In this document: positions 25,904 through 33,726 of the stretch, piece after piece
How positions within the stretch are numbered: the first letter of the stretch is position 1
How the letters are laid out: each line of letters starts with the position of its first letter
Origin: Leptospiraceae bacterium
Lineage (GTDB): Bacteria > Spirochaetota > Leptospiria > Leptospirales > Leptospiraceae
Assembly (NCBI GenBank): GCA_017996175.1
Contig: JAGOHK010000014.1
Coordinates: forward strand, 1 to 64,000
Direction: 5' to 3'
Length of the DNA: 64,000 bases
The notes under the pieces: generated by a model
What the model was told of the DNA's origin: nothing
Database searches by the model: none
What the model saw: the letters and a program-made list of their open reading frames with translations, nothing else
Translations under genes and position numbers: made by a program

Positions 25904-26155
25904 ATGGAAAGAAAAAATTATTTCGAGCTAAAAACTCCTGATTTAGGAGACACCGACAAAATCGAACTGATAAAATGGTATAGCAAGATCGGGGACAAAA
26001 TCCAAGAAGGACAAGAAGTTCTAGAACTTGTAACAGATAAGGCAGCGTTTCCTGTAGAAGCTCCTGTGAATGGAATTCTATCCGAAATTCGTGTTCCAGC
26101 AGGCGCGACTGTCCAAAAATATGAAGTACTCGGAGTCATGGAACTCGCAAGCTAA
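25904..26155 (+). CDS. Free-standing lipoyl (biotinyl-like) carrier domain
   Basis: The product has 83 residues and is a complete lipoyl/biotinyl swinging-arm domain. '[30 protein letters not shown]' has the beta-hairpin with the lipoylation Lys in TDKA, and '[13 protein letters not shown]' the symmetrical second half. Such domains are normally the N-terminal part of dehydrogenase E2 subunits; here nothing else is fused. It ends on the TAATG overlap with the phosphoesterase gene. The partner enzyme is unknown. Confidence 0.88.
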   Translation: MERKNYFELKTPDLGDTDKIELIKWYSKIGDKIQEGQEVLELVTDKAAFPVEAPVNGILSEIRVPAGATVQKYEVLGVMELAS

Positions 26156-27027
26156 TGAAATTTATTCATATCTCAGACCTGCATATTCCAGTTCGAATTC
26201 CGCTCATATCTCTCCGGGGAAAAATGATTAGCGGTTATTTAAACTTTGCTCTTAGAAGACGCAAGTTGCATCCAATCAGTGCAGTCCACCGATTGATTGA
26301 ATTCGTGCAAAAAACCGATTACGATTGTCTAATTCTTTCGGGTGACATCACTAACGTCTCTCATGAAAGAGAATTTGCAGAGACTAGAAAAGTCCTAGCT
26401 CCCATTTTAAATGAAAAGGCTTTCGTGATTCCGGGAAACCATGACCGGTACATGACCAAGTCCGTAAAGCCAGTCGATTTATACGAAAAATACTTTGGAG
26501 AATTTTCAGGCACACAAATTCCGAACACAGAAGGAGAATACATCCGAACAAAAAAAGTAAAAGACCTGACTCTAATTGGTTGGGATTCAAATGAACCTAC
26601 GCCAATTGCAATCGCAACAGGTTTTGTAAAACCAAAAGTAATTTCGCTCACGCAAAAATTTCTAACGGAAAATAAAATCGAAAAGTATACAGTTATATGC
26701 CACCATCCGATTTGGAGTCCACCGGATAGTTTCGAATCCGAATACCACAAAATGAAAAATCGAGAAGAAGTAATCAGCACTCTTTTAACAAATCCACCGC
26801 TTGCCTATTTTCATGGACATTGTCATTCGAATTGGATTCGAAATAAAACAGCGGATACTCCTTATTACATCATCAACTCCGCTTCTAGCACAAGGATTTC
26901 AGATCCAACACACCGGACTGGTTTTCATGTTGGAGAATTAAAAGATGCTGGACTTCAAATCAAACGTCATGCGTTTAGGAAAGAAGTTCATGACTATAAA
27001 GAAGATTCGCTTGTTTGGTATGATTAA
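26155..27027 (+). CDS. Metallophosphoesterase
   Basis: This calcineurin-like phosphoesterase has 290 residues with all five metal-binding blocks: DLHI (residues 8-11), GDITN, GNHDRY, a late His in 'VICHHPIW', and HGHCH in 'AYFHGHCHSNW'. The arrangement resembles CpdA/Icc-type and UDP-diacylglucosamine-hydrolase-type enzymes. It is tightly coupled to the lipoyl-domain gene (1-base overlap). With two class III cyclases in the window, cyclic-nucleotide hydrolysis is one possibility, but the sequence does not prove a substrate. Confidence 0.9.
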   Translation: MKFIHISDLHIPVRIPLISLRGKMISGYLNFALRRRKLHPISAVHRLIEFVQKTDYDCLILSGDITNVSHEREFAETRKVLAPILNEKAFVIPGNHDRYMTKSVKPVDLYEKYFGEFSGTQIPNTEGEYIRTKKVKDLTLIGWDSNEPTPIAIATGFVKPKVISLTQKFLTENKIEKYTVICHHPIWSPPDSFESEYHKMKNREEVISTLLTNPPLAYFHGHCHSNWIRNKTADTPYYIINSASSTRISDPTHRTGFHVGELKDAGLQIKRHAFRKEVHDYKEDSLVWYD

Positions 27028-27054
27028 TTGTAGGAAATTATGCCCAAATTACCC

Positions 27055-27082
27055 TTGACAAAACCAATAAATTTGTTACTGT
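27055..27082 (+). promoter_or_regulatory. Probable sigma-70 promoter of the toxin-antitoxin pair
   Basis: A consensus -35 (TTGACA, 27055-27060) is separated by 16 bases from TACTGT (27077-27082), and the antitoxin ATG follows at 27119. The repressor operator is probably near, but no clear palindrome was seen. Confidence 0.5.
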
Positions 27083-27118
27083 AATAAAAGACTTCACGAA
27101 TGAAATTGGATATAGAGA

Positions 27119-27370
27119 ATGAACGCGATAGAATTAAAATCTGACATACTTAAATTAATCAATATTATTGAAGACGAATCTTTTTTACATGCTATTCGAA
27201 TATTGTTGCTAAAACAAATTCCGAATTCTGAAACGAAAGATTTCTGGAATGACCTACCGATTCGTATTCGAAAAGATATTGAAACTGCATTAATGGAAGC
27301 GGATAAGGGTGAATTAATTCCACATGAAGAAGTCATGAAAGAATTTAGAGTAAAATACCTAAAGGCATGA
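27119..27370 (+). CDS. Antitoxin of ParDE/RelBE-type module
   Basis: The product has 83 residues, is acidic and mostly helical. The C-terminal 'LMEADKGELIPHEEVMKEF' is a pattern seen in antitoxins paired with ParE-like toxins, and is thought to wrap the toxin. The last 4 bases overlap the toxin start (ATGA). A good promoter lies upstream. Confidence 0.82.
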   Translation: MNAIELKSDILKLINIIEDESFLHAIRILLLKQIPNSETKDFWNDLPIRIRKDIETALMEADKGELIPHEEVMKEFRVKYLKA

Positions 27371-27666
27371 AAGTCAATTGGACTCCGAATGCGAAGAAAA
27401 GCTTTGAACATATTTTAGATTGGCTCTACGCAAAATGGACAAATAAAGAAATCGAGAATTTTCTAGACCAAACAGATTCTACCATCGAACAAATAAAAAA
27501 TAATCCTTATCTCTATCGAGCATCCGAACAAAATGAGCAAGTTAGAAGAGGTTTGGTAAATCGATTTATCAGTCTATACTATAGAGTTAGAACGAAAGAA
27601 GAAGAAATTGTTTTACTCACCTTTTGGGACAATCGACAGAATCCAGAAAGTAATAAATATGATTAA
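27367..27666 (+). CDS. ParE/RelE-superfamily toxin
   Basis: The product has 99 residues with ParE-like features: 'WTPNAKKSFEHILDWLYAKW' (N-terminal strand and helix pair), 'PYLYRAS', and 'VRRGLVNRFISLYYRV' followed by a strand ending in 'LLTFWDNRQNP'. Members poison gyrase or cleave mRNA. The Arg-rich strand is present, but the catalytic set cannot separate ParE from RelE activity. It overlaps its antitoxin by 4 bases. Confidence 0.85.
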   Translation: MKVNWTPNAKKSFEHILDWLYAKWTNKEIENFLDQTDSTIEQIKNNPYLYRASEQNEQVRRGLVNRFISLYYRVRTKEEEIVLLTFWDNRQNPESNKYD

Positions 27667-27703
27667 AAAATCTAAAAAAGTAGGGTATTAGTATATTTAG
27701 AGG

Positions 27704-27811
27704 CTACTAGATATTATTTTCTTGGAAGCTTTCGGAAAAGAAGATGCTGATACTGCGATTGGAATTGCTACAGATATTTTAGGTCTTGTGAAGGGCGTAT
27801 TAAGTTCTTAA
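27704..27811 (+). pseudogene. C-terminal gene fragment without a start
   Basis: After an in-frame stop, a 36-codon open stretch ends at TAA 27809-27811 and encodes a sensible helical C-terminus ('FGKEDADTAIGIATDILG'). It has no ATG or ribosome binding site. It looks like the tail of a gene whose body was lost next to the toxin-antitoxin module. Confidence 0.35.
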
Positions 27812-27824
27812 ATATTCTTTCCTT

Positions 27825-28334
27825 TTAATATGCTGTTGCTAGAGCAACAATTGCATCTCTTCCACCGGGAACTTTCGCATAAAAAACACATTCACAATCT
27901 CGCCACTCATGTCCTTGCCCATCTACACTAAAATCCTTATAGTAATAAGAATAGGATTTAGGTTTACAATTTAGCTTGGTGATCTGAGTTCGCTTTTTAA
28001 TTACCTCAACTGATTTTGACCAATCAGGTTCTCCTTGACTACATACTAGACTAGAAATACTCGTGTCCGTTAAAACTAAATGCATTTCTTCTTTCGCCTG
28101 CTTCGTCGCCGACTGAATACATTTGTTTTGATAGTCTTCTGCTTTCAACTTCGCAGAAAGAATTTCAACCTTACCATAAAACTTTGCATAAAAATAATCG
28201 TGAGGCTTCTTATTAATATCCTCAGGAGCACCCGCCCATCCGAAAAGTTCTTTTGGAGTTACGGGTTTATTTGGAGTATCCGCACAGGTTAGGATAGCGA
28301 ATAGAATTGGGAATAAAAGGACACGAAAGTTCAT
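27825..28334 (-). CDS. Putative lipoprotein
   Basis: The product has 169 residues with a signal ending in Ile-Leu-Thr-Cys (residues 14-17), a spirochaete lipobox. The mature part has five further Cys residues, including a C-x-C pair near the end ('DCECVFYAKVPGGRDAI'). The pattern suggests a disulfide-stabilised small domain. A run of similar lipoproteins is known from Leptospira, but I do not recognise a named family. Confidence 0.75.
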   Translation of the reverse strand: MNFRVLLFPILFAILTCADTPNKPVTPKELFGWAGAPEDINKKPHDYFYAKFYGKVEILSAKLKAEDYQNKCIQSATKQAKEEMHLVLTDTSISSLVCSQGEPDWSKSVEVIKKRTQITKLNCKPKSYSYYYKDFSVDGQGHEWRDCECVFYAKVPGGRDAIVALATAY

Positions 28335-28396
28335 ATTTTAAAATTAACAGAGTTGTTGCGAAATTTAATTACTTAGTAATTGAACCTTGCGTAAAA

Positions 28397-28493
28397 GGTC
28401 ACTTCGATACATTTTCGCCGCCGGTTGGTACGTGAAAAACCTTATCTTTTCAAGGTTTTTTAATCGAACCACTGGCGAAAACACTCAGTGACC
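28397..28493. repeat. Nested palindromic repeat (GGTCACT...AGTGACC)
   Basis: The ends GGTCACT (28397) and AGTGACC (28493) are exact inverted complements. Inside them TTTTCGCC pairs with GGCGAAAA, and AAAAACCTT pairs with AAGGTTTTT around a short TATCTTTTC apex. This gives a long interrupted hairpin of about 97 bases, of MITE or REP type. A GTTGGTACGTxAAAAAC piece recurs at 53708-53726. Confidence 0.75.
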
Positions 28494-28630
28494 ACCACCT
28501 TAATACACAGTCTGTCAATGACCGAAATAATCCCTAAAATTTTATCAGTGTTCATAGCGTTAGCGTGTGCCCATTCCCCCCTGCGCTTAGTCGCGCCCAA
28601 CGCCTTCGTATGGTAATCTTTTAGTTTTTC

Positions 28631-29077
28631 TTAAACCTCTTCCTCAGTATGAAGTATCTCCGGTAACTTCTTCTTATAGATTTTATCATTTTTCAAATCA
28701 ACGAAGTAGACACGTATTTCAGGAAAAGCAATACAAAGTCTGACCCAAGCATTTTTCATGGACTCGATTCGTTTTTTCATGTCCTGTAAAAATTGGATAG
28801 GCATGGCGATGATGATGTATTCAGAATCGGGTTGTTCGAGTTGGGCAAAGGCACGAAAAAAAACTTCGTAGAAATCACGAGTTGCCGCTTTGGGAGAGGA
28901 CTTAAAACCAATGACTTCGACATAAAGATGCATATCATCTTTTTCAGCGATGATATCGGGGCTTACGCCTTCAATTTTTTTATGATGATTCATTTTAAAG
29001 CCCTGGTTGTCTAATTTTCTTCGAACCAATTCTTCTACTTCTTTTCGTTTAATTGGTTTCTCTTTTTTATTTCCCAT
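28631..29077 (-). CDS. PD-(D/E)xK nuclease-like protein
   Basis: From the ATG at 29077 (GAGGGA just upstream) the product has 148 residues. A helix ('RKEVEELVRRKLDNQGF') is followed by 'SPDIIAEKDDMHLYVEVIGF' and Lys. This gives the D ... E-x-(V/I)... K layout of restriction-endonuclease-like folds, as in Mrr-type or Holliday-junction resolvase-like proteins. The two Lys after the Glu strand make this plausible but not certain. No methylase or partner gene is adjacent. Confidence 0.65.
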   Translation of the reverse strand: MGNKKEKPIKRKEVEELVRRKLDNQGFKMNHHKKIEGVSPDIIAEKDDMHLYVEVIGFKSSPKAATRDFYEVFFRAFAQLEQPDSEYIIIAMPIQFLQDMKKRIESMKNAWVRLCIAFPEIRVYFVDLKNDKIYKKKLPEILHTEEEV

Positions 29078-29133
29078 ACAATTCCCTCTGTAAAACACTC
29101 TTACAATTTTTTGCTATTTGCAAGAAATTTATT

Positions 29134-29802
29134 TTAATCCAATTCAGTTAATTTTAGGTATTTTTCCCTGTCTCCTACGTCCACCGCATCTCTAGGGAGA
29201 AGGTATCCATCCAGACGATTCTCATGACTCAATACTCGAAAAATATCAGCAAGGTCATAGAAAGAATTCCTTGGAATCTCTGCTAAAATAGACGCACGCA
29301 AAATCGCCATTCCAACATAAAAATACTTCCCCTCTCGAAAATAGACCTTGCCCTCTTGCAAATCTAAAGTAGTATACTTTGCTCCTAACTCTGGACGAGA
29401 AAGAAAAAGCAAACAATCCCCAGAATAATTTTGAATTACTTCAAACAAATCTTTTAAATGCGAATTGGAATTTAGCAAAACATCTGGATTTAAAGTTAGA
29501 AAAATTTCATCGTCTTGGATAATACCCTGTATCCCCGTTTTCATTCCTCCACCTGTTCCTAAAATTTCTGGCTCGTAGGAAATATGAAATTTATATTCGC
29601 CGTATTTTTTTAGATGTTCGTGAATTTTTTCTGCATAATAATGCGTGTTCACGATAAATTCTTTTACTCCAAACTGGGCGGCAAAATCTATCGAGTGGTC
29701 AAACAGTGTTTTGCCCTTATAGGGAAGTAGCGGCTTAGGGAGATTAGTCGTTAAATCTCCCATTCGCTTGCCAAAACCTGCTGCTAGTATGAAACACTTC
29801 AT
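29134..29802 (-). CDS. Sugar-1-phosphate nucleotidylyltransferase
   Basis: The product has 222 residues from the ATG at 29802, which directly precedes the nucleotide-binding motif LAAGFGKRMGDLT. 'PKPLLPYKGKTLFDH' (Lys for phosphate), 'GTGGGMKTGI' and the metal-binding Asp in 'FLTLNPDVL' follow. The short length and motifs resemble MurNAc-1-phosphate uridylyltransferase (MurU) and mannose-1-phosphate guanylyltransferase. It probably makes an NDP-sugar for envelope synthesis or cell-wall recycling. An upstream extension to 29832 lies in a repeat and is unlikely. Confidence 0.88.
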   Translation of the reverse strand: MKCFILAAGFGKRMGDLTTNLPKPLLPYKGKTLFDHSIDFAAQFGVKEFIVNTHYYAEKIHEHLKKYGEYKFHISYEPEILGTGGGMKTGIQGIIQDDEIFLTLNPDVLLNSNSHLKDLFEVIQNYSGDCLLFLSRPELGAKYTTLDLQEGKVYFREGKYFYVGMAILRASILAEIPRNSFYDLADIFRVLSHENRLDGYLLPRDAVDVGDREKYLKLTELD

Positions 29803-29810
29803 GGCTTTTA

Positions 29811-29846
29811 AAAGATTACCACCGATGGACACCGATTAACACCGAT
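29811..29846 (-). repeat. Short ATCGGTGT repeat copy B
   Basis: Read on the minus strand this is three units of ATCGGTGT/ATCGGTGG followed by TAATCTTT, almost the same as 19013-19047. Together with 29960-29985 (opposite orientation) it forms inverted ends of a ~175-bp spacer between the nucleotidylyltransferase start and the pheT stop. Confidence 0.75.
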
Positions 29847-29959
29847 ATTCAATTTACGAATGTCTACAAAGCATTTGCACGTTTCTCGATTATTTTATGA
29901 AAACCGCCCAAACAGATATCCAGCTTTATTGAATACATAAAATATGTTAAACCATTCCT

Positions 29960-29985
29960 ATCGGTGTTCATCGGTGGGTTATCTT
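29960..29985 (+). repeat. Short ATCGGTGT repeat copy C
   Basis: Two units (ATCGGTGTTC, ATCGGTGGG) are followed by TTATCTT. The pheT stop codon lies inside this copy. Its orientation is opposite to copy B. Confidence 0.7.
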
Positions 29986-32366
29986 AGTTGATATCCATTA
30001 TCCTTTGCGAGGTTAATCAGCTTATCCGTAACTTCTTTGATCGCGGCTTGGGTAAAGGTTTCTTTATAGTTCATGAGGGCTACGCGATAAGTCACAGACT
30101 TTTTATCAGGTGCGATGTTTTGTCCTGTGTAGATGTCGTGAACCCAGATGGATTGGATTTCGGAAACGCCTAGTTTACTTACTAAGTGTGCATAATTCTC
30201 TGTAACCGCAGAACGTTCCATGACAAGAGAAATGTCTACCTGATCCTGTGGGAAATGGGATGGAGGAACAAAGGTAAACTTTTTGTTTTCAGGAAGATTT
30301 AATCGTTCGATTGCGTCAAAATACAATTTGCCGACTAAAACTCTTCTTTTGATACTATAGGTGTCGTTGTATTTGGGATGGAGATAACCTAACTCGGCGA
30401 TTACTTCCCCTGCTAATTTCCACTGGACACAAGCGTTTGGATGGAAATAGGAAAGATTTGTTTTTTCTAGTTCGATATTTTTGAATCCGAATAAGCGAAA
30501 CAAAGTATCTATCTCATTTCTTACAGTTAAAAAATCATTCTCTGCTTCTATTAAATCATTGGACTTACGATTGCCTAGAAAACCAAAACCGAAAAATCTT
30601 TTTTCGTCTGCAAGCTCGTCTGCTTTGAGTTTGTGATAGGTTCTTCCCAGTTCAAAAATTTTGACTGTTTCAAATCTGTCAGCGTTAACCGCGATATGCT
30701 TTAGAATAGAAGGATAAATCGAAGTTCTAAGAAATTTAAACTCGTCTGGCATTGAGTTTGCGATTCCTAGTGCTGTAGTATCATCGTCTTGTTCAAATTT
30801 GGTATCTTCTTCAGATGCAAAAGAGTAGTTGAATACTTCTGCATAACCCAATTGGGTGAAGATGGATTTGATCGAGCGCTCTACTTCTCGTTTTGGATTT
30901 TTGTTTACTGGTTTTACATCTGAGAGGAGAGGTTTACGTTCAATAGCCGCATAACCTAAAGAACGTCCTACTTCTTCTACTAAATCTTCTTCGATTGTAA
31001 TGTCGTAGTTGTGTCTGTAAGGAGGAACGATTACTACTAGGTCATCTTCTTTAGTGCTTACATGAAAGCCCAGTCTTTGTAAAATATCTACAATCACTTT
31101 CTTTTCAAAAATTGTTCCGAGTTTGGCATTTAAAAAGGTAAATGTGGTTTTGATTTCTTGTTTTTCTTTTTTGTGCTCGAAGCCTGCTGGTTTACTGGAT
31201 GTGAGTTTTGGACATCCATTTTCTTTGAGTAATTCTAGGGCGCGGTGAATCACGGGTAAACTCGAATGTGAATCCAATCCTTTTTCATAACGAACTGCGG
31301 ATTCAGTGCGGATTCCAGTAACTCGAATGGTTTTACGCACATCTTCTCGTTTGAATACTGCTGATTCTAAAATTGCCTCTGTAGTTGTAGCGGATATAGC
31401 AGATTCTTCGCCACCCATTACACCTGCTAGTGCAACTGGAACGCCGGAATTGGATATAACCAAAATGGATTTGTCTAACTCTTTGGTTGTTTTATCCAAA
31501 AGTGCAATTTTATCTTTGTCACGGGCAAATTTTACTTCAAGTGCAACTTCGCCTAACTTCGCTTTATCAAAGAAGTGAGTGGGTTGTCCCATTTCAAGCA
31601 TCACATAATTGGAAATATCCACTACGTTGTTGATCGACTTGATTCCACATTTCAAAAGCCGGTCTTTGATTTTGGAAATGGAGTCTTTGATTTCAAAACC
31701 TTTTACACTCACAGCAAAATAGGAGTGTGCGTTTTTGTTTTCAAATACTTTAGGACTTGGGTCATTGGAAAATAAAAATTCGGTGTCAAACGGATCGTAT
31801 TTTACTTTGATCCCAAGTTGTGCGGCAAGTTCGCGGGCAAATCCAAAATGACTCCAAAGATCGGGTCTATGGGTAATGGATTTATTATCTATTAAAATGA
31901 TTTTGTCTTCTGAATCTAGAAGCTCGCGTAGGCTTACACCAAGTTTCGTATCAGGGGCTAATTTCATTAGTCCATTTGCTTCTTCACTAAGTCCAAGTTC
32001 CTTCTCAGAACAAAACATTCCAAAACTATCTACACCGCGAAGTTTTCCTTCTTTGATTTCTTTTCCATCGGGGAACACAGTCCCAATCATAGCAAGTGGA
32101 ACAATTTCTCCCTCTGCAACTTGTGCTCCTGTGACAATTTGAATCTTCTTAGTTCCAATGTCGGCTGTGCATACACTTAATTTGTCTGCGTCAGGGTGTT
32201 TGTTTACTTCGGCCACTTTCGCCGACACAATCGAGGAAAGATGCTCTCTGTATTCCGACACATCGTCTATTTCACAAATCGAGAGATTGATCTTCTCTTG
32301 AATTTTTTCAAACGGAATGGATTTAAAATCCGCAAAATCATTTAGCCAGTTATAAGATAGTTTCAT
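29979..32366 (-). CDS. pheT: Phenylalanyl-tRNA synthetase beta subunit
   Basis: This is the beta subunit of the heterotetrameric PheRS that charges tRNA-Phe and, through its B3/B4 domain, edits Tyr-tRNA-Phe. The 795-residue length is standard. Visible are the N-terminal EMAP/OB-like tRNA-binding domain ('VNKHPDADKLSVCTADIG', residues 53-70), the B3/B4 region ('SIKSINNVVDISNYVMLEMG'), B5 ('VDILQRLGF'), a class II-like core ('EVFNYSFASEEDT') and the C-terminal ferredoxin-like anticodon-binding domain. pheS is not adjacent in this window, unlike in many bacteria. The stop codon lies in a short repeat. Confidence 0.97.
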   Translation of the reverse strand: MKLSYNWLNDFADFKSIPFEKIQEKINLSICEIDDVSEYREHLSSIVSAKVAEVNKHPDADKLSVCTADIGTKKIQIVTGAQVAEGEIVPLAMIGTVFPDGKEIKEGKLRGVDSFGMFCSEKELGLSEEANGLMKLAPDTKLGVSLRELLDSEDKIILIDNKSITHRPDLWSHFGFARELAAQLGIKVKYDPFDTEFLFSNDPSPKVFENKNAHSYFAVSVKGFEIKDSISKIKDRLLKCGIKSINNVVDISNYVMLEMGQPTHFFDKAKLGEVALEVKFARDKDKIALLDKTTKELDKSILVISNSGVPVALAGVMGGEESAISATTTEAILESAVFKREDVRKTIRVTGIRTESAVRYEKGLDSHSSLPVIHRALELLKENGCPKLTSSKPAGFEHKKEKQEIKTTFTFLNAKLGTIFEKKVIVDILQRLGFHVSTKEDDLVVIVPPYRHNYDITIEEDLVEEVGRSLGYAAIERKPLLSDVKPVNKNPKREVERSIKSIFTQLGYAEVFNYSFASEEDTKFEQDDDTTALGIANSMPDEFKFLRTSIYPSILKHIAVNADRFETVKIFELGRTYHKLKADELADEKRFFGFGFLGNRKSNDLIEAENDFLTVRNEIDTLFRLFGFKNIELEKTNLSYFHPNACVQWKLAGEVIAELGYLHPKYNDTYSIKRRVLVGKLYFDAIERLNLPENKKFTFVPPSHFPQDQVDISLVMERSAVTENYAHLVSKLGVSEIQSIWVHDIYTGQNIAPDKKSVTYRVALMNYKETFTQAAIKEVTDKLINLAKDNGYQLR

Positions 32367-32376
32367 AATGTCTTGT

Positions 32377-32436
32377 ATTACCCACCACAGATGTAGAGAC
32401 GTAGCGCGCTACGTCTCTACATCTGTGGTGGGTAAT
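32377..32436. repeat. 60-bp perfect palindrome
   Basis: Bases 32377-32406 are exactly complementary to 32407-32436 with no loop, centred on GTAGCG/CGCTAC. Arms include TTACCCACCACAG and ATGTAGAGAC. It sits 11 bases upstream of the pheT start codon in the leader, so a very stable hairpin or cruciform would form there. It resembles the GTAGAGACG-type palindromes found between genes in other phyla. Confidence 0.9.
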
Positions 32437-32488
32437 GGTGAATGTCCTTTTCAGTTTTTTTTAAAGCGAGCGTTAGCGATCAACTGGA

Positions 32489-32520
32489 TGAATGGGGATA
32501 ATTAGTATCATCCCCATTCA
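32489..32520. repeat. Hairpin TGAATGGGGAT/ATCCCCATTCA
   Basis: An 11-bp perfect stem (32489-32499 with 32510-32520) surrounds a 10-base loop. It is flanked on both sides by GCGAGCG repeats (AAAGCGAGCGTTAGCG and AGGCGAGCGCGGCGG). It forms part of a 275-bp repeat-packed interval without genes between pheT and the CitE-like gene. Confidence 0.75.
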
Positions 32521-32551
32521 GGAAGGCGAGCGCGGCGGCGTTATGTAAATT

Positions 32552-32645
32552 GTAGGGGTTGAATACATTCAACCCTCTACTCGGAAAATGTCGCCGCAAC
32601 GCCCAATCAATTACGCATAACGGGTTGAATGTATTCAACCCCTAC
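32552..32645. repeat. Nested palindromic element, GTAGGGGTTGAAT family
   Basis: The left arm (32552-32575) and right arm (32622-32645) are exact 24-base inverted complements, and each arm is itself a palindrome (GGGTTGAAT-AC/GT-ATTCAACCC). Further in, ATTACGCATAACG can pair with CGTTATGTAAAT (about 32539-32550) outside the left arm. The right arm supplies the stop codon of the CitE-like gene. A 30-bp copy of the arm lies at 7181-7210. Confidence 0.88.
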
Positions 32646-33634
32646 GAGAAAAATCTCTTCACGACTTCGTCTGGTAATTTCTGTCCGGTGATCTTTGCTT
32701 TTTGGACTAGTTCCCAGAAATAACGATAGGTTGCGCGGTCGTGTAATTCGCCTGCATGTTGGATTGGTCCCCATTCTGCGTTTTGTGCCGCTATTAAAAT
32801 TTCGCAAGCAGTTTGCACTTCGCTGTAGTCGGGTGTCATCGCGTCGAGTATTGCTTGGATTTGCGTTGGGTAGATTGACCACATGCGTAAAAATCCAAAT
32901 CCGTTTCTTGCGCGGCTTGCGTCGCTGTACGTTTGGTATTGGTTTTTTAAGTCGAGGGTAACGTTATGCGCTGGGATTACTCCGTGGGCTAGTGCCGCCG
33001 CAACGACAGTCGCTTTCGCCTGACGTAAAAGTTCGTGTTCAAATTGTCCAGGGCTTCTCATTGCTGATGCTGGAATCGCTCCATGGTGACCGGAGATAAA
33101 GTCCATTAGCCCGAAGTCAAGAACCTGCATCCATGGAAGAGCTGCAATTTGTTCTACTTCAAGAAGTGCTCCGTGGGTTTCAACGAGAACGTGAATTGGA
33201 ATTTCTCTTTTGATATTTGCTTTCTTAGCTGCCTCTTGGATGTAGGAAATCATTTCCGCAACTTGGGACGCTTTGGTTGGTTTTGGAATTGTGATGTAGG
33301 CGATTTTTTCTCCCGCTCCTGGAACGATGATGTCAACGTCTAATTTCCAATGTGCGTTTGAATAGTCATGGATACGAACGCCGCTCATTTTGTGAACATT
33401 TAGGTCTGAGTTTTGGATTCGCACGATCATTTCTGCGTGTTCTTTTTCTTTTCCTGTTTGTGCTCCATCTTCGCAATCCATCGTGATGTCGAAGAGTCCG
33501 CCCATTTTGTTTTGGAGTTCAAGTGCTTTGGTGATGAGTTTTTCCGATCCTGCGAAATGCTCGCAAGCTGGAATAATAGGGAATGGTTTTTCTCCCGAAA
33601 AGAGTGCTGAATTTGGATGCTCTAATTTTGCCAT
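32642..33634 (-). CDS. HpcH/HpaI aldolase / CitE-like lyase
   Basis: This TIM-barrel Mg-dependent C-C lyase of the citrate lyase beta / malyl-CoA lyase superfamily has 330 residues. The metal and CoA-site blocks are seen: 'FDITMDCEDGAQTGKE' (metal-binding acidic loop), 'RIHDYSNAHWKLDVD', 'IHVLVETHGALLEV' (catalytic Glu) and 'LDFGLMDFISG'. It probably cleaves or forms a malyl-CoA-like thioester; no citrate lyase alpha or gamma subunit is nearby. Base composition is GC-richer than its neighbours, as for a well-expressed gene. The stop codon lies in a repeat. Confidence 0.88.
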   Translation of the reverse strand: MAKLEHPNSALFSGEKPFPIIPACEHFAGSEKLITKALELQNKMGGLFDITMDCEDGAQTGKEKEHAEMIVRIQNSDLNVHKMSGVRIHDYSNAHWKLDVDIIVPGAGEKIAYITIPKPTKASQVAEMISYIQEAAKKANIKREIPIHVLVETHGALLEVEQIAALPWMQVLDFGLMDFISGHHGAIPASAMRSPGQFEHELLRQAKATVVAAALAHGVIPAHNVTLDLKNQYQTYSDASRARNGFGFLRMWSIYPTQIQAILDAMTPDYSEVQTACEILIAAQNAEWGPIQHAGELHDRATYRYFWELVQKAKITGQKLPDEVVKRFFS

Positions 33635-33726
33635 AAATCTACCTTTTTCTTGCCCTAGGGCGTATTATTTAAAATTTCTATCCTTATACTATGGCTAGGA
33701 AAGGGAGTTTGGAGTAAATTCAATTT

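Noticed and set aside
28335-28630. Possible CRISPR or tandem array in the repeat-rich gap
   Set aside because: The structure is one nested inverted repeat; no regularly spaced direct repeats with unique spacers exist.
32642-33634. Recent horizontal transfer of the CitE-like gene because of higher GC
   Set aside because: The composition is equally explained by strong codon bias of a highly expressed gene; no mobile element flanks it beyond short repeats.
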